Notes: generated by a model from the letters alone, not told the origin. A DNA stretch of 64,000 nucleotides from Streptomyces sp. CoH27 (GCF_020181035.1 NZ_JAIQYY010000003.1:187560-251559); one strand, 5' to 3'; shown: positions 56,092 to 64,000, numbered from the stretch's first letter. Program-made: numbers and translations.

Positions 56092-56958
56092 ATGACGGAG
56101 ACGGAGACGGGCCCGGGGGCGGAGTCGGGCCCGGGGGCGGAGTCGGGCCCGGGGGCGGAGTCGGGCCCGGGGGCGAGGAACGGTGGGCTGGGCCACGGCC
56201 CGCTGCTCGGGATCGCCGCCGACATCCTCCTGCCCCTCCTCGTCTACTACGCCGCCCGCGTACTCGGCGCGCACCAGGGCCCGGCGCTCCTGCTCAGCGG
56301 GGCGCCTCCCGCCCTGCGGCTGCTGTACGGCGCGCTGCGGCACCGCAGGATCGACGGCGTGGACCTGTGCTTCACGGTGTGGCTGGCCGGTGCCGCGCTG
56401 GTGTCCCTGATCGGCGGCGGTCCCCGTGTCCTGCTGTTCAAGGACGAGGCGCTGTCCCTCGTCGTCGGCACCTGGGTGGCCGGCACCGGGTTCACCCGCA
56501 GGCCGCTGGCCTTCCAGCTGGGACAGCGGCTGCACCGGGGGCCGGCCGCCCTGGCGCGCGCCGGGCTCTGGCGGGACTCCGCCGAGTTCCGCCGGGCCCT
56601 GCGCGCCCTCACCCTGGCCTGGGGCGCCGAGCAACTGCTCGACGGCGGCCTCGGCACACTCGCCGCGGCCGTACTGCCGTCCGACACCGTGCCGCTGCTC
56701 ACCCGCGTGGTGTCCCTGTCCCTGCTCGCCCTGACGGCCGCGGCCACCGCCGGGTACGCCCGCCGCTTCCGCACCCGCCACGGCCTCCCGTTGCTCGGCA
56801 CCCCCGGCACGGAGCACGCCGACCGCACGAACGGCAGCCTGCCCCCGTCCTTCCCGTCCTTCCCGTCCGCTCCGGCGCCCGCTGCGACCCTGGCGACGGC
56901 GGACCCCGGCATACGCACCCAGCTGCCGCCGCGTTCTCCGGCCCGGCGTCCGGGCTGA
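56092..56958 (+). CDS. VC0807-like polytopic membrane protein
   Basis: This 288-aa protein has an N-terminal stretch of Gly-Pro-Gly-Ala-Glu-Ser repeats (8-28) followed by about six hydrophobic helices ([37 protein letters not shown], and others). It resembles the VC0807 group, which has no established function. The C-terminal tail is Pro/Ser-rich. GGAGG lies 6 bases before the ATG. It stands alone, with the AraC-type gene 92 bases downstream. Confidence 0.75.
   Translation: MTETETGPGAESGPGAESGPGAESGPGARNGGLGHGPLLGIAADILLPLLVYYAARVLGAHQGPALLLSGAPPALRLLYGALRHRRIDGVDLCFTVWLAGAALVSLIGGGPRVLLFKDEALSLVVGTWVAGTGFTRRPLAFQLGQRLHRGPAALARAGLWRDSAEFRRALRALTLAWGAEQLLDGGLGTLAAAVLPSDTVPLLTRVVSLSLLALTAAATAGYARRFRTRHGLPLLGTPGTEHADRTNGSLPPSFPSFPSAPAPAATLATADPGIRTQLPPRSPARRPG
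56109..56176 (+). repeat. 18-bp minisatellite in the membrane-protein gene
   Basis: Three complete copies of GGGCCCGGGGGCGGAGTC plus a 14-base partial copy lie in frame, encoding GPGAES units. Copy number can vary without loss of frame. Confidence 0.9.
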
Positions 56959-56967
56959 CCGTCACTG

Positions 56968-57009
56968 CGGCACCGGCACCGGCACCGGCATCGGCATCGG
57001 CACCGGCAC
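56968..57009. repeat. Seven-copy CGGCAC/CGGCAT hexamer array
   Basis: Seven tandem hexamers lie between the VC0807-like stop and the AraC-type start, ending 41 bases before the latter. The unit is the same, up to register, as in the PDZ-protein gene. Confidence 0.9.
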
Positions 57010-57049
57010 CGGACAGACTGAGTGCCGTCGGCGACGTAGGCTGGCGCTT

Positions 57050-57736
57050 GTGTACGCGGAGCGGGCGTCCCGGCTGGCCGGTGCCGTCGTGTGGACGAAC
57101 ACCCCGACCGGGGCCGGTGGCCGGGCCGTGCTGCCCGACGGCTGCATGGACCTGCTGTGGAGCGAGGGCCGGCTGCTGGTCGCGGGCCCCGACACCCGCC
57201 CCTACGCCCCCGAGGGTCCGGAACGTTCCTGGGCTGGTGTCCGTTTCTTTCCCGGCACCGCGCCCGCCCTGCTCGGCGTACCGGCGCACGAACTGCGGGA
57301 TCGGCGCGTGGAGTTGGCCGACCTGTGGCCCGCCGCCCGAGTCCGCCGGCTGTGCGACCGGATCGAGGCGGCCACCGATCCGGCGACGGCACTGGAGGAC
57401 GTCGCCCTGGACGCGGCAGCGCGCGTGGCGGCCCCCGATCCGCTGCTGCGCCGGCTGGTGGAGCGCCTGGACGAGGGCCGGCCGGTGTCCGAGACGGCCG
57501 CCGAACTCGGCATCGCCGCCCGCACGTTGCACCGCCGCAGCCTGAACGCGTTCGGCTACGGCCCCAAGACTCTCGCCCGCATCCTGCGTCTGCAACGGGC
57601 GCTGACGCTGGCCCGCTCCGGGGTGGCGTACGCCGAGACGGCGGTCCGCGCGGGCTACGCGGACCAGGCCCATCTCGCCCGGGAGGTACGGGAGCTGGCC
57701 GGTATGCCGCTCGGGGAGCTACTCGGCGGCGGGTAG
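57050..57736 (+). CDS. AraC-family helix-turn-helix regulator
   Basis: This 228-aa regulator has a short N-terminal sensor-like domain (about 1-120) beginning [19 protein letters not shown], with [20 protein letters not shown]. The C-terminal AraC/XylS DNA-binding domain holds [20 protein letters not shown] and [20 protein letters not shown]. This N-terminal type (DUF6597-like) occurs in many small AraC regulators. GTG at 57050 is the start. Its end overlaps the convergent VOC gene by 18 bases. The target is unknown; the VOC genes nearby are candidates. Confidence 0.85.
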   Translation: MYAERASRLAGAVVWTNTPTGAGGRAVLPDGCMDLLWSEGRLLVAGPDTRPYAPEGPERSWAGVRFFPGTAPALLGVPAHELRDRRVELADLWPAARVRRLCDRIEAATDPATALEDVALDAAARVAAPDPLLRRLVERLDEGRPVSETAAELGIAARTLHRRSLNAFGYGPKTLARILRLQRALTLARSGVAYAETAVRAGYADQAHLAREVRELAGMPLGELLGGG

Positions 57737-58120
57737 CGGGGCGAACAGGTCGACGCCGTTGCCGTCCGGGTCGTGCACGGTGGCGTACCGCTGGCCCCAG
57801 AAGGCGTCCCACGGCTTCAGCTCGCCGTGGTACCCGGCGCCCACGAGTTCCTCGTACCGGGCGTCGACCTCGGCGGGTGAGCCGCAGCGGAAGGCGAGCC
57901 CGATGCGCCCACCGCCCTCGGGCGGGCGCCAGCCGGGGTGGAAGGAGCGGACGGTCTCCTCGGTGTCCAGCGCGAGCACCAGCCCGCCGGGCAGCTCGGC
58001 CTCGACATGCGGCTGTTCCTCGGCCCCGTCGGGGAAGACCAGCCCGAGGCGGCGGTAGAAGGCGAGCGAGGCGGCCAGATCGGAGGCCACCACGCCGATC
58101 ACGGCGAATCGTGCAGTCAT
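57719..58120 (-). CDS. VOC-family protein (glyoxalase/bleomycin-resistance fold)
   Basis: This 133-aa protein has two paired beta-alpha-beta-beta-beta modules. The first strand is [20 protein letters not shown] and the C-terminal metal-site strand is [18 protein letters not shown]. It is close to the glyoxalase-like group of unknown substrate. The start ATG at 58120 is clear. Its 3' end overlaps the AraC gene. Resistance function cannot be claimed. Confidence 0.85.
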   Translation of the reverse strand: MTARFAVIGVVASDLAASLAFYRRLGLVFPDGAEEQPHVEAELPGGLVLALDTEETVRSFHPGWRPPEGGGRIGLAFRCGSPAEVDARYEELVGAGYHGELKPWDAFWGQRYATVHDPDGNGVDLFAPLPAAE

Positions 58121-58199
58121 GGGGCCACCGTAGGAGGGCGGTGGCGGGAGGGTCTTGAAGAAATCGGCCACCCTGCGGGTGCGATGACAGCTTCCGGTC

Positions 58200-58832
58200 T
58201 CAGCCGAAGGTCACCGGCCCCTTCGGTGTGTCCACGATGAAGGTGAGCGCCGCCGGACCCAAGGTGACGGTCAGCTCGGTGTCCAGGGCCGCCAGCGGTC
58301 CGCGGAGGGCCTCCGGGTCGGGGAGCGTGGCCCTCAGCTCCAGCAGCGGGGTGACCGGCAGACCCGAGTCCGCCGGGTGGCGCGAGTCGCCCCAGTCGAT
58401 CAGGAAGGGCACCAGGCCGGAGGGGTCCCCTGAGGTGCCGTCGGTCAGCCGCCAGCGCAGCAGGGTGCCGTCGGGGGTGCGGCGGCTCATCGGGCGGACG
58501 GGGCCGGGGTCGTAGCCCCGCGCGCGGGCCGCCGTGATCGCCGTGTCGAGGTCGGGCGGGCTGATCGCCCAGGTCAGCGTGCGCGGCTCGGTCAGCTGGT
58601 CGACGCCGAACGGCCGCGGCCCGGCGGGCTCCGGCTGCTCCGGGTCGGGGCCGAGGATCTCCAGGTACCTGCGGCCGCCCAGCCCCACCAGATGGTTGCG
58701 GGTGCCGAGACCGAGGTGCACACCGCCGGGCTCGGGTGTCACTCCGGTGCGCCGGGTGAAGTCGGCGACGGTCGCGGCCAGATCCGGCGTGGCGAGGACG
58801 AGGTGGTCCAGGAGCGGGGGAACGGCGTTCAT
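58200..58832 (-). CDS. VOC/glyoxalase-like protein (larger type)
   Basis: This 210-aa protein has a glyoxalase-like domain: LDHLVLATPDLAATVADFTR, then HLGLGTRNHLVGLGGRRYLE and ILGPDPEQPE at the first half. The second half, TWAISPPDLDTAITAARARG, is typical of the larger VOC subgroup that lacks a strict metal motif. Function unknown. It is divergent from the isocitrate-lyase-like gene. Confidence 0.8.
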   Translation of the reverse strand: MNAVPPLLDHLVLATPDLAATVADFTRRTGVTPEPGGVHLGLGTRNHLVGLGGRRYLEILGPDPEQPEPAGPRPFGVDQLTEPRTLTWAISPPDLDTAITAARARGYDPGPVRPMSRRTPDGTLLRWRLTDGTSGDPSGLVPFLIDWGDSRHPADSGLPVTPLLELRATLPDPEALRGPLAALDTELTVTLGPAALTFIVDTPKGPVTFG

Positions 58833-58968
58833 GCCCGGCGAGGCTACGGTCACCGGCCGCACGGCACAAGGAAGTTGGACCGAGCCCGAGCCTTCGGTGA
58901 CGTCCGCTCGGTGAAACCGTTCCCCCATTGGAGTGAGTAAAGCATGCGTATGTGGAAAGTCACGTGAA

Positions 58969-58980
58969 CATCTAGAGATG
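58969..58980. promoter_or_regulatory. Short palindrome ahead of the TTG-started lyase gene
   Basis: CATCT-AG-AGATG lies 40 bases before the TTG start, in an AT-richer spacer that probably holds divergent promoters. It may be an operator; no regulator is assigned. Confidence 0.4.
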
Positions 58981-59020
58981 CTCTTGCTTTGGCAAAGGGA
59001 TCCGTGGGAGGAGTCGGACC

Positions 59021-59884
59021 TTGACTTACGGAAAACAGCTGCGCGAACGCATCGCCGGGCCCGGGACCACGCCGCTGATCGGCGTGTACGACATGTACTC
59101 GGCGTCGATCGCGGCCCAGCACTACGACGGCATGTTCGTCTCGGGCTTCGGATTCGCGGCCTCGTACTACGGGCTGCCGGACATCGGTTTCATCGCCTGG
59201 CCCGACATGGTGGCCTTCGTCCAGCGGCTGCGGGGCGCGTTCCCGCACCACCACCTGCTGGTCGACATCGACGACGGTTACGTCGATCCCGAGGTCGCCT
59301 GTCATGTCGTCGAAGGACTGGAGCGCATCGGGGCCTCCGGCGTGATCCTGGAGGACCAGAAGCGGCCCCGTCGCTGCGGACACGCCGACGGCAAGCAGGT
59401 GCTGCCGCTGGAGGAGTACCTGGAGAAACTGGACAAGGTCCTCCAGACCCGCAAGGACCTGGTCGTCGTGGCCCGGACGGACGCCACCGAGGAGCACGAC
59501 ATCCTGCACCGCGCCCAGCGGCTGGCCGCCACCGACGCCGACGTCGTGCTGGTCGACGGGGTGCGCAGCGTCGAGTGGATCCAGCGCATCCGCAAGGTCG
59601 TGGGCGACAAGCCGCTGCTGTTCAACCAGATCGCCGGGGGCAAGTCGCCCCGCCTCTCCCTCGGCGAACTGACCGGCCTCGGCGTGGACGTCGCCATCTA
59701 CAGCACGCCGTGTCTGTTCGCCGCGCACGAGGCGATGGACTCCGCGCTCGCCGGTCTGAAGGCCGCCGACGGCCGGCTGCCCGAGGTCGATCCGGCGAGC
59801 GGCATCGGCGTGAAGGCCGCCACCAGCCTGCTGGAGCGCAACATCGCCCGGGAGCGGCTCACCCCCGAGGGCGTGGGCGTGTGA
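59021..59884 (+). CDS. Isocitrate lyase / PEP mutase superfamily enzyme
   Basis: This is a 287-aa TIM-barrel enzyme that makes or breaks C-C bonds next to oxo-acids. The metal-site Asp-rich segment is VDIDDGYVDP (Asp82-Asp85 region) and ILEDQKRPRRCGHADGK contains Glu111 and the catalytic-type Cys119 in an R-CGH motif as in isocitrate and methylisocitrate lyases. PEP mutases lack this cysteine motif, so a lyase role is more likely than phosphonate synthesis. The start codon is TTG, supported by GGGAGGAG 7 bases upstream. The next gene begins in a GTGA overlap. Confidence 0.85.
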   Translation: MTYGKQLRERIAGPGTTPLIGVYDMYSASIAAQHYDGMFVSGFGFAASYYGLPDIGFIAWPDMVAFVQRLRGAFPHHHLLVDIDDGYVDPEVACHVVEGLERIGASGVILEDQKRPRRCGHADGKQVLPLEEYLEKLDKVLQTRKDLVVVARTDATEEHDILHRAQRLAATDADVVLVDGVRSVEWIQRIRKVVGDKPLLFNQIAGGKSPRLSLGELTGLGVDVAIYSTPCLFAAHEAMDSALAGLKAADGRLPEVDPASGIGVKAATSLLERNIARERLTPEGVGV

Positions 59885-60147
59885 GGCGTGCCGTACCCCG
59901 GCTCGGGACGGCGGCGGCCCTCGCCGCCGCGGCGCTCGGCGCCGGCGCGGCACCCGCGGCACCCGCACCCGCGACCGGCAGCCTGATCACCGTCATCGAC
60001 AACTCCCACGCCGACTCCTGGCTGGAGGTCGACCGCACCGCCAACGTCCAGGCCGGCAGGGGCACGGCCGGCAGCGACCACGACGGCAGTGCCGTGGACG
60101 CGATCGAGGCCCTCGTCGGTGCCCCCCATCACCACGGGGACTACTGA
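59881..60147 (+). CDS. Small secreted protein coupled to the lyase
   Basis: This is an 88-aa protein with a Sec signal (VRRAVPRLGTAAALAAAALG, then an Ala/Pro-rich region near 25-32). The mature part is about 57 residues: SLITVIDNSHADSWLEVDRT followed by a Gly/His/Asp-rich end (HHHGDY). The GTG overlaps the lyase stop by 4 bases, which shows designed coupling. The His/Asp tail might bind metal. I recognise no family. A terminator follows 26 bases after the stop. Confidence 0.7.
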   Translation: MRRAVPRLGTAAALAAAALGAGAAPAAPAPATGSLITVIDNSHADSWLEVDRTANVQAGRGTAGSDHDGSAVDAIEALVGAPHHHGDY

Positions 60148-60173
60148 GGGCAACTACTCACGCCGCTCACGGC

Positions 60174-60211
60174 GGCGGCCGGGCACCCCGTGCGGGAGGT
60201 GCCCGACCGCC
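60174..60211. terminator. Terminator of the lyase operon
   Basis: The stem GGCGGCCGGGCACC/GGTGCCCGACCGCC (one mismatch) has a 10-base loop and sits 26 bases after the secreted-peptide stop. Confidence 0.75.
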
Positions 60212-60240
60212 ACCGTGCCCCGGCCTCACCCACGCCGGGG

Positions 60241-60350
60241 CCGACTCGGTCTTCGCCGGGTCGGCTCAGCGCTCGCCGGGTCGGCTCGGTTCTCGCCGGG
60301 TCGGCTCAGCGCTCGCCGGGTCGGCTCGGTTCTCGCCGGGTCGGCTCAGT
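60241..60350. repeat. Alternating 20-bp tandem repeats
   Basis: About five 20-bp units share TCGGCTC...TCGCCGGG and alternate between two versions (...AGCGC... at 60261 and 60301; ...GGTTC... at 60281 and 60321), preceded by a degenerate unit and ending in a half unit. They lie between convergent genes; the last bases overlap the stop of the 67-aa gene. Confidence 0.9.
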
Positions 60351-60549
60351 CCTCGGCGAGGTCGGGGCGGCCGTTCTCGTCGAGTCCGACGTCGGCCTTC
60401 GGGTCGTGCTCGTCGCCGGGCGTGGCCACGGTGGCGCGGTGCTGTCCGGGGGCGAGGGTGCGGCAGGCGGCGTGGGCCGTACCGAAGGCGGTGACCAGAG
60501 CGACTGCGGCCACGGCGAGGGCCGCTGCGGTGCGCGAGGTGAGGTCCAT
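60346..60549 (-). CDS. Small secreted protein (67 aa)
   Basis: This 67-aa protein has a signal peptide (MDLTSRTAAALAVAAVALVT, cleavage near AHA) and a mature part of about 38 polar residues with one cysteine right after the signal (AHAACRTL). That cysteine might make it a lipoprotein, but the box is not ideal. No family is recognised. It ends inside the 20-bp repeat array. It reads on the same strand as the LacI gene 62 bases upstream and could be co-transcribed. Confidence 0.6.
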   Translation of the reverse strand: MDLTSRTAAALAVAAVALVTAFGTAHAACRTLAPGQHRATVATPGDEHDPKADVGLDENGRPDLAED

Positions 60550-60611
60550 GCCCGGGAAACGATCCCGGGTACGGCGCGGTCACCGCCCCGCGTCCGGACG
60601 GGCGTGCCGCA

Positions 60612-61646
60612 TCACGCGGCCGGCCGCGCCAGGGGCGGCGCCGCCGTGCTCGCGCGCGGCACCAGCCGGGTCGACAACTCGGTCCGGGTGCCCTCCGGAC
60701 GCTCGCCCTGCATCATCCGCACCAGCAGCCGGAGCGCGGTCGCCGCCATCTCCCCGAGCGGCTGGCGCACGGTGGTCAGGGCCGGCGCGATCCAGCGGGC
60801 CTCGGGCAGGTCGTCGAAGCCCACGACGCTCATGTCGTCCGGCACCCTCAACCCCCGTTCCGCGAGCGCCGCGTACACCCCGAGGGCCATCCGGTCCGAG
60901 CACACGAACACCGCGGTCGGCGGCTCGGGCAGGTCCAGCAGTTCGTGCGTGCGCAGCCGAGCGGTGGCCTCGTCGAAACCGGCGTACCGCACGTACTCGG
61001 CGAGGTGCCGCACCCCGGCGGAGGCGAGCGCGGAACGGTAACCGGCCACCCGGGCGCTGCTGCCCATCGTGCGCCGGTGCCCGGCGATCACCGCGATCCG
61101 CCGGTGGCCGAGCCCCAGCAGATGCTCGGTCGCGCTGACCCCGCCCTGCCAGTTGGCCGCCCCGACCGATACCACCCCGGCCGGCGGTTCGTGCGCGGGG
61201 TCGATCAGCACGTAGGGGATGCGGTGGTGGTCCAGCCACGCGTACTGCGACGGGGACAGTTCGGCGAGGTTGAACAGCACTCCGGAGGAGCCGCGGGCGG
61301 TCAGCTTGTCCAGCCAGTCGCGCTCCGGCCGGCCGCCACGGGCCCGGTTCGGCCCGGCCGAGACCACCACCTCCAGGCCCGCCTCGTGCGCCGCCGCCTC
61401 CACCCCGTGCAGCACCGCTCCCGACCCGGAGCTCTCCAGCGAGTGCACCACCAGGTCGACCAGGACAGGAGCCTTCGCCGCGTCGAAGCGGGGCCGGCGC
61501 ACATAGCCGAGCCGGTCCAGTGCCTCGGTGACCCGGCGGCGGGTCTCCGGTGCCACGTCCTCGCGGCCGTTGACCACCTTCGACGCGGTGGGCACCGATA
61601 CCCCCGCCTCGCGTGCCACCACGGCCAGCGTCGGCCCGGCCGTCAC
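60612..61646 (-). CDS. LacI-family transcriptional regulator
   Basis: This 344-aa repressor has a DNA-binding domain (about 6-55: LAVVAREAGVSVPTASKVVN, then GREDVAPETRRRVTEALDRL and GYVRRP) and a periplasmic-binding-protein-like sensor domain with PPTAVFVCSDRMALGVYAAL and DMSVVGFDDLPEA. GTG at 61646 with GGGGAG upstream gives the usual length. Its context, downstream of a GH43 enzyme and an ABC sugar permease, indicates control of oligosaccharide use. A LacI-type operator candidate lies 107 bases upstream. Confidence 0.92.
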   Translation of the reverse strand: MTAGPTLAVVAREAGVSVPTASKVVNGREDVAPETRRRVTEALDRLGYVRRPRFDAAKAPVLVDLVVHSLESSGSGAVLHGVEAAAHEAGLEVVVSAGPNRARGGRPERDWLDKLTARGSSGVLFNLAELSPSQYAWLDHHRIPYVLIDPAHEPPAGVVSVGAANWQGGVSATEHLLGLGHRRIAVIAGHRRTMGSSARVAGYRSALASAGVRHLAEYVRYAGFDEATARLRTHELLDLPEPPTAVFVCSDRMALGVYAALAERGLRVPDDMSVVGFDDLPEARWIAPALTTVRQPLGEMAATALRLLVRMMQGERPEGTRTELSTRLVPRASTAAPPLARPAA

Positions 61647-61752
61647 GCTCGCACTCCCCGCACGGACCACAGGAAACCGCCTCTCCGGCCCGCCTTTGGG
61701 CCTCGAAAGTTGCGACCAACGCTGCTTCCGCGGCCTGCTCACCGACCATGCA

Positions 61753-61764
61753 GAAAGCGCTTCC
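61753..61764. promoter_or_regulatory. Candidate LacI-family operator
   Basis: GAAAGCGCTTCC contains the perfect palindrome AAGCGCTT with the central CG typical of LacI/CcpA-type sites. It lies between the GH43 stop and the LacI start, suggesting autoregulation. Confidence 0.6.
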
Positions 61765-61865
61765 TACGATAGATGCGCGTCAACACGGCGTGAAGACATG
61801 GGAATTCGCGGGATGGCGCCGGTCGGAGCTTTCGAAACTCCGAACATCCCCTTCGGTGGGTGAGG

Positions 61866-63695
61866 TCAGTCCGGGATGCAGTCGAGCCGGAAGCCGGTGA
61901 AGTCCGCGGTGAAGGAGGCGTCGACGAGGTCCACCGCGTGGATCGCGGCCATGGCGCCGGTGAAGCGCAGCCGGGAGCCGTGGTCGTCGGAGAGCAGGGT
62001 GAAGTCCAGCGGCGGACCGACGCAGCGGCGGGTGCCGGCCTCGGCGTACCAGAACCTGGCCTCCCCGCGCTCGACGCGGACCCCCAGAGTGAGCGGGCCG
62101 CTCGCGTCCACGTCGGCCACCGCCACCAGGCGCGTCTCGTCCTCGTCGCGCGCCGTCAGCGCGAGCACGCTCCGGCCGGCGCCCCGCCACTGCTGCCCGC
62201 ACTGCTCCTCACCCGCGTCCTCCGTCCAGGTCAGGTCGAGGGCGAGGTAGGCCGCCGTGTTGTACCAGAGCAGCAGTCCGGCCGCCTGGGTGAACGTCGC
62301 CGGCCGCGCCTCGACGGTCACCCGCGCCTCGGCCCGGTGCTCGGTGATCCGCCGGGCGAGCAGACTGTGCGCCCACAACGACTCGGGCCCGTGCCGGCCA
62401 CGCAGCCGGATCCAGCCCGCACGGCTGGTCAGGTCGATCCAGGACGGATCGGCGGGCGAGCGCAACGTGTACCAGGAGGGCTCCGACCGTCCGGGCGCGA
62501 GGGACCTTCCGGAGAGCCCCGGCCGGCCCGGTGCCATGGGGTCCCCGGCACCGGCGGTCTCGGGCTCCCGGCCGCTCGTGCAGCGGTCCGGCCGGCCCGG
62601 CGTCAGGGCATACCCGGAGGTGATGATCTCCGGTTCCGGGCCGTTTTCGGCGGGCTCCGACACGTCTGGAAGCAGGAAAGCCCCAGCGGGCTCCGGTGCA
62701 GTCGGTGCGAGGGCGCCTTCGCTGTCGGCCGGTTCCGGCTGCCTGCCCCGCCCTCGTGGCATCGGCACCCTGAGCGCCGGTCGGCAGTCCCCGTGCCGTA
62801 GGCGGGGCCAGCCGGCCTCGTCCCAGGTCACCGCCTGGATCGCGGTCTCCCGGCCGAGGGGGCAGCGGGGGCCGGCGGGGGTGGCCAGGGGGCGGGAGGT
62901 GAGGTGGCTCAGGTACCACTCGTCGTCCGGGGCGCGTACCAACTCCGCGTGGCCCGCCTTCTGCAACGGCCAGGCCGGGTCGTCCCGGGAGGTCAGGAGC
63001 GGGCGCGGGGCCAGGTCGTACGGGCCGGTCAGCCGGCGGGAGCGGGCCACTCGAACGCCGTGCTCGAAACCTGTGCCGCCCTCGGCGAGCAGCAGGATGT
63101 ACCAGCCGTCCCGTTTCAGGAGTTTCGGGCCCTCGATCAGCCGGTCGTGCTGGAGCAGGAGGTGGGTGCCGTCGACGGGGGAGAGCGTCGACGGGTTCAG
63201 CTCGGTGGCGACGATGCCGCAGAAGCGGCGGCCGCCGGGGCGGTGGTCGTTCTGCAGGTTGAGGAGCCATAGACGGCCCTGCTCGTGGAACAGGGCCGGG
63301 TCGAAACCGTGGGACGGGACCCGGCGCGGAGGCGTCCACGGGCCCGCGACGCCGGGCGCCGTGCTGACGTAGGTGTCCAGGTCGAAGTACGGCGTGCCGA
63401 CCGAGCGCACCACCGTGTACGTTACCCAGAACCGCGTACCGTTCCAGCTCAGCGAGGGCGCCCAGATCCCACCGGAGTCCGGCACCCCGGCCAGCGTTCC
63501 GCCCGGGGCCGCCCCCTCGACATGGCCGGCGTACTCCCAGTGGGCCAGGTCGCGGGAGCGGTGGATCGGGATCGTCGGGAACCACTCGAAGGAGCTGGTC
63601 GCCACGTAGTACCAGTCCCCGGCGCGGACCAGGGACGGGTCCGGGGCGAAGCCCCGGATCACCGGGTTGACCAACTCGGCCACGGCATCGGTCAC
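61866..63695 (-). CDS. GH43 glycosidase (xylosidase/arabinofuranosidase type)
   Basis: This 609-aa intracellular glycosidase has a five-bladed propeller with the inverting catalytic residues base Asp19 (GFAPDPSLVR), pKa modulator Asp132 (HGFDPALFH) and acid Glu188 (LIEGPKLLKR). Its C-terminal beta-sandwich (about 415-609) is typical of GH43 beta-xylosidases. Between them an insertion of about 90 Pro/Gly/Glu-rich residues (about 325-415) is atypical. No signal peptide is present, so it would hydrolyse imported oligosaccharides. GTG at 63695 overlaps the stop of the ABC permease gene by 4 bases, coupling uptake and hydrolysis. Confidence 0.92.
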   Translation of the reverse strand: MTDAVAELVNPVIRGFAPDPSLVRAGDWYYVATSSFEWFPTIPIHRSRDLAHWEYAGHVEGAAPGGTLAGVPDSGGIWAPSLSWNGTRFWVTYTVVRSVGTPYFDLDTYVSTAPGVAGPWTPPRRVPSHGFDPALFHEQGRLWLLNLQNDHRPGGRRFCGIVATELNPSTLSPVDGTHLLLQHDRLIEGPKLLKRDGWYILLLAEGGTGFEHGVRVARSRRLTGPYDLAPRPLLTSRDDPAWPLQKAGHAELVRAPDDEWYLSHLTSRPLATPAGPRCPLGRETAIQAVTWDEAGWPRLRHGDCRPALRVPMPRGRGRQPEPADSEGALAPTAPEPAGAFLLPDVSEPAENGPEPEIITSGYALTPGRPDRCTSGREPETAGAGDPMAPGRPGLSGRSLAPGRSEPSWYTLRSPADPSWIDLTSRAGWIRLRGRHGPESLWAHSLLARRITEHRAEARVTVEARPATFTQAAGLLLWYNTAAYLALDLTWTEDAGEEQCGQQWRGAGRSVLALTARDEDETRLVAVADVDASGPLTLGVRVERGEARFWYAEAGTRRCVGPPLDFTLLSDDHGSRLRFTGAMAAIHAVDLVDASFTADFTGFRLDCIPD

Positions 63696-64000
63696 TTGAG
63701 GGCTCCCAGGGTCACCCCGGTGCGCCAGTAGCGCCGCATCGCCACCATCATCACCGCCATCGGCACGATGGACAGCAGCGCGCCGGTCAGCACGAGCCCC
63801 GTCAGGTCGACACCGGACTCCATGCGGGTGCCGGACCAGTTGTACAGGCCGATGTTGAGGGTCCAGTTCTCCTTGCCGCGCAGCACGGTCAGCGGGAGGA
63901 AGAAGGCGTTCCACGTGTTGACGAAGGCGAGCAGGAAGACCGTCGCGCCGCCCGTCGTCATCATCCGCAGCACGATGCTGACGAAGATGCGCAGCTCCCC
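63692..64000 (-). CDS. ABC sugar permease, MalG type (partial, C-terminal part)
   Basis: Only the last 102 codons are inside the window; the 5' part lies beyond the right edge. The visible sequence begins GELRIFVSIVLRMMTTGG, the end of the EAA coupling loop of MalG-like permeases. It then shows FLLAFVNTWNAFFLPLTVLR and the final helix LSIVPMAVMMVAMRRYWRTG. It belongs to a carbohydrate-uptake ABC importer of the CUT1 group. The remaining permease and the binding protein are expected further right. It is coupled to the GH43 gene by a GTGA overlap. Confidence 0.9.
   Translation of the reverse strand, partial: GELRIFVSIVLRMMTTGGATVFLLAFVNTWNAFFLPLTVLRGKENWTLNIGLYNWSGTRMESGVDLTGLVLTGALLSIVPMAVMMVAMRRYWRTGVTLGALK

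Noticed and set aside
59021..59884. PEP mutase starting a phosphonate biosynthesis cluster
   Set aside because: The active-site segment has the R-CGH motif of isocitrate-type lyases, not the PEP mutase motif, and no phosphonopyruvate decarboxylase is adjacent.

Overview
The window is Streptomyces chromosomal DNA. It is very GC-rich, with almost only G/C in third codon positions and frequent GTG starts. It carries marker genes of the genus: a two-domain geosmin synthase, a gamma-butyrolactone-receptor-type TetR regulator (CprB-like), a Streptomyces subtilisin inhibitor, a DUF1707-FHA protein and a SAV2148-type HEPN protein. From memory, cprB plus geosmin synthase at one end and the sulfate-assimilation cluster further along match the order of S. 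coelicolor SCO6071-SCO6102. No rRNA, tRNA, insertion sequence, prophage or CRISPR array was found.

Layout. 0-11 kb: a secreted protein, the CprB-type regulator, an ARMT1-like phosphatase, a cytochrome P450 translationally coupled to an alpha/beta hydrolase, an F420-type oxidoreductase, geosmin synthase, a CTP-synthase-like amidotransferase with a divergent LysR regulator, and a PDZ protein. 11-25 kb: an M24 peptidase, a phosphotransferase-fold protein and the trehalose/glycogen genes treZ, treY and glgX. These three are interspersed with an FHA protein, a subtilisin inhibitor, an M14 carboxypeptidase and an MFS transporter. A deletion scar between the carboxypeptidase and treY joins the 3' ends of a lost dihydrolipoamide dehydrogenase and a lost LysR gene. 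25-39 kb: an HEPN protein, a DnaQ-like exonuclease, a second phosphotransferase-fold protein, a GT1 glycosyltransferase behind a perfect 16-bp palindrome, a two-gene hydrolase/caspase-STAND ATPase operon, an MMPL transporter and small metabolic genes.

39.5-49 kb is one long minus-strand sulfur operon. It begins with a short leader peptide of the RHVDL type and runs through sirA, a zinc-ribbon protein, cysH, cysC, cysD, cysN, a lipoprotein, an ABC ATPase, a permease and a CbiX-type chelatase. Together these would import an organosulfur compound or sulfate-like ligand, activate sulfate (CysD/N), optionally phosphorylate APS (CysC), reduce it to sulfite (CysH) and then to sulfide (SirA), and supply siroheme (CbiX).

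49-61 kb holds a GNAT enzyme, a secreted protein, a GAF-domain regulator, an AidB-like acyl-CoA dehydrogenase, a BrkB-like membrane protein, a VC0807-like membrane protein, an AraC regulator, two VOC proteins and a TTG-started isocitrate-lyase/PEP-mutase-family enzyme coupled to a small secreted protein. The last 3.5 kb is the edge of a sugar-utilisation cluster: a LacI regulator with a candidate operator, a GH43 glycosidase and a truncated ABC sugar permease.

The strongest candidate for an under-described system is the caspase-STAND/hydrolase pair at 29.4-33.4 kb. The most informative regulatory features are the sulfur leader peptide and a TTA (bldA) codon at position 5 of the cprB-like gene.
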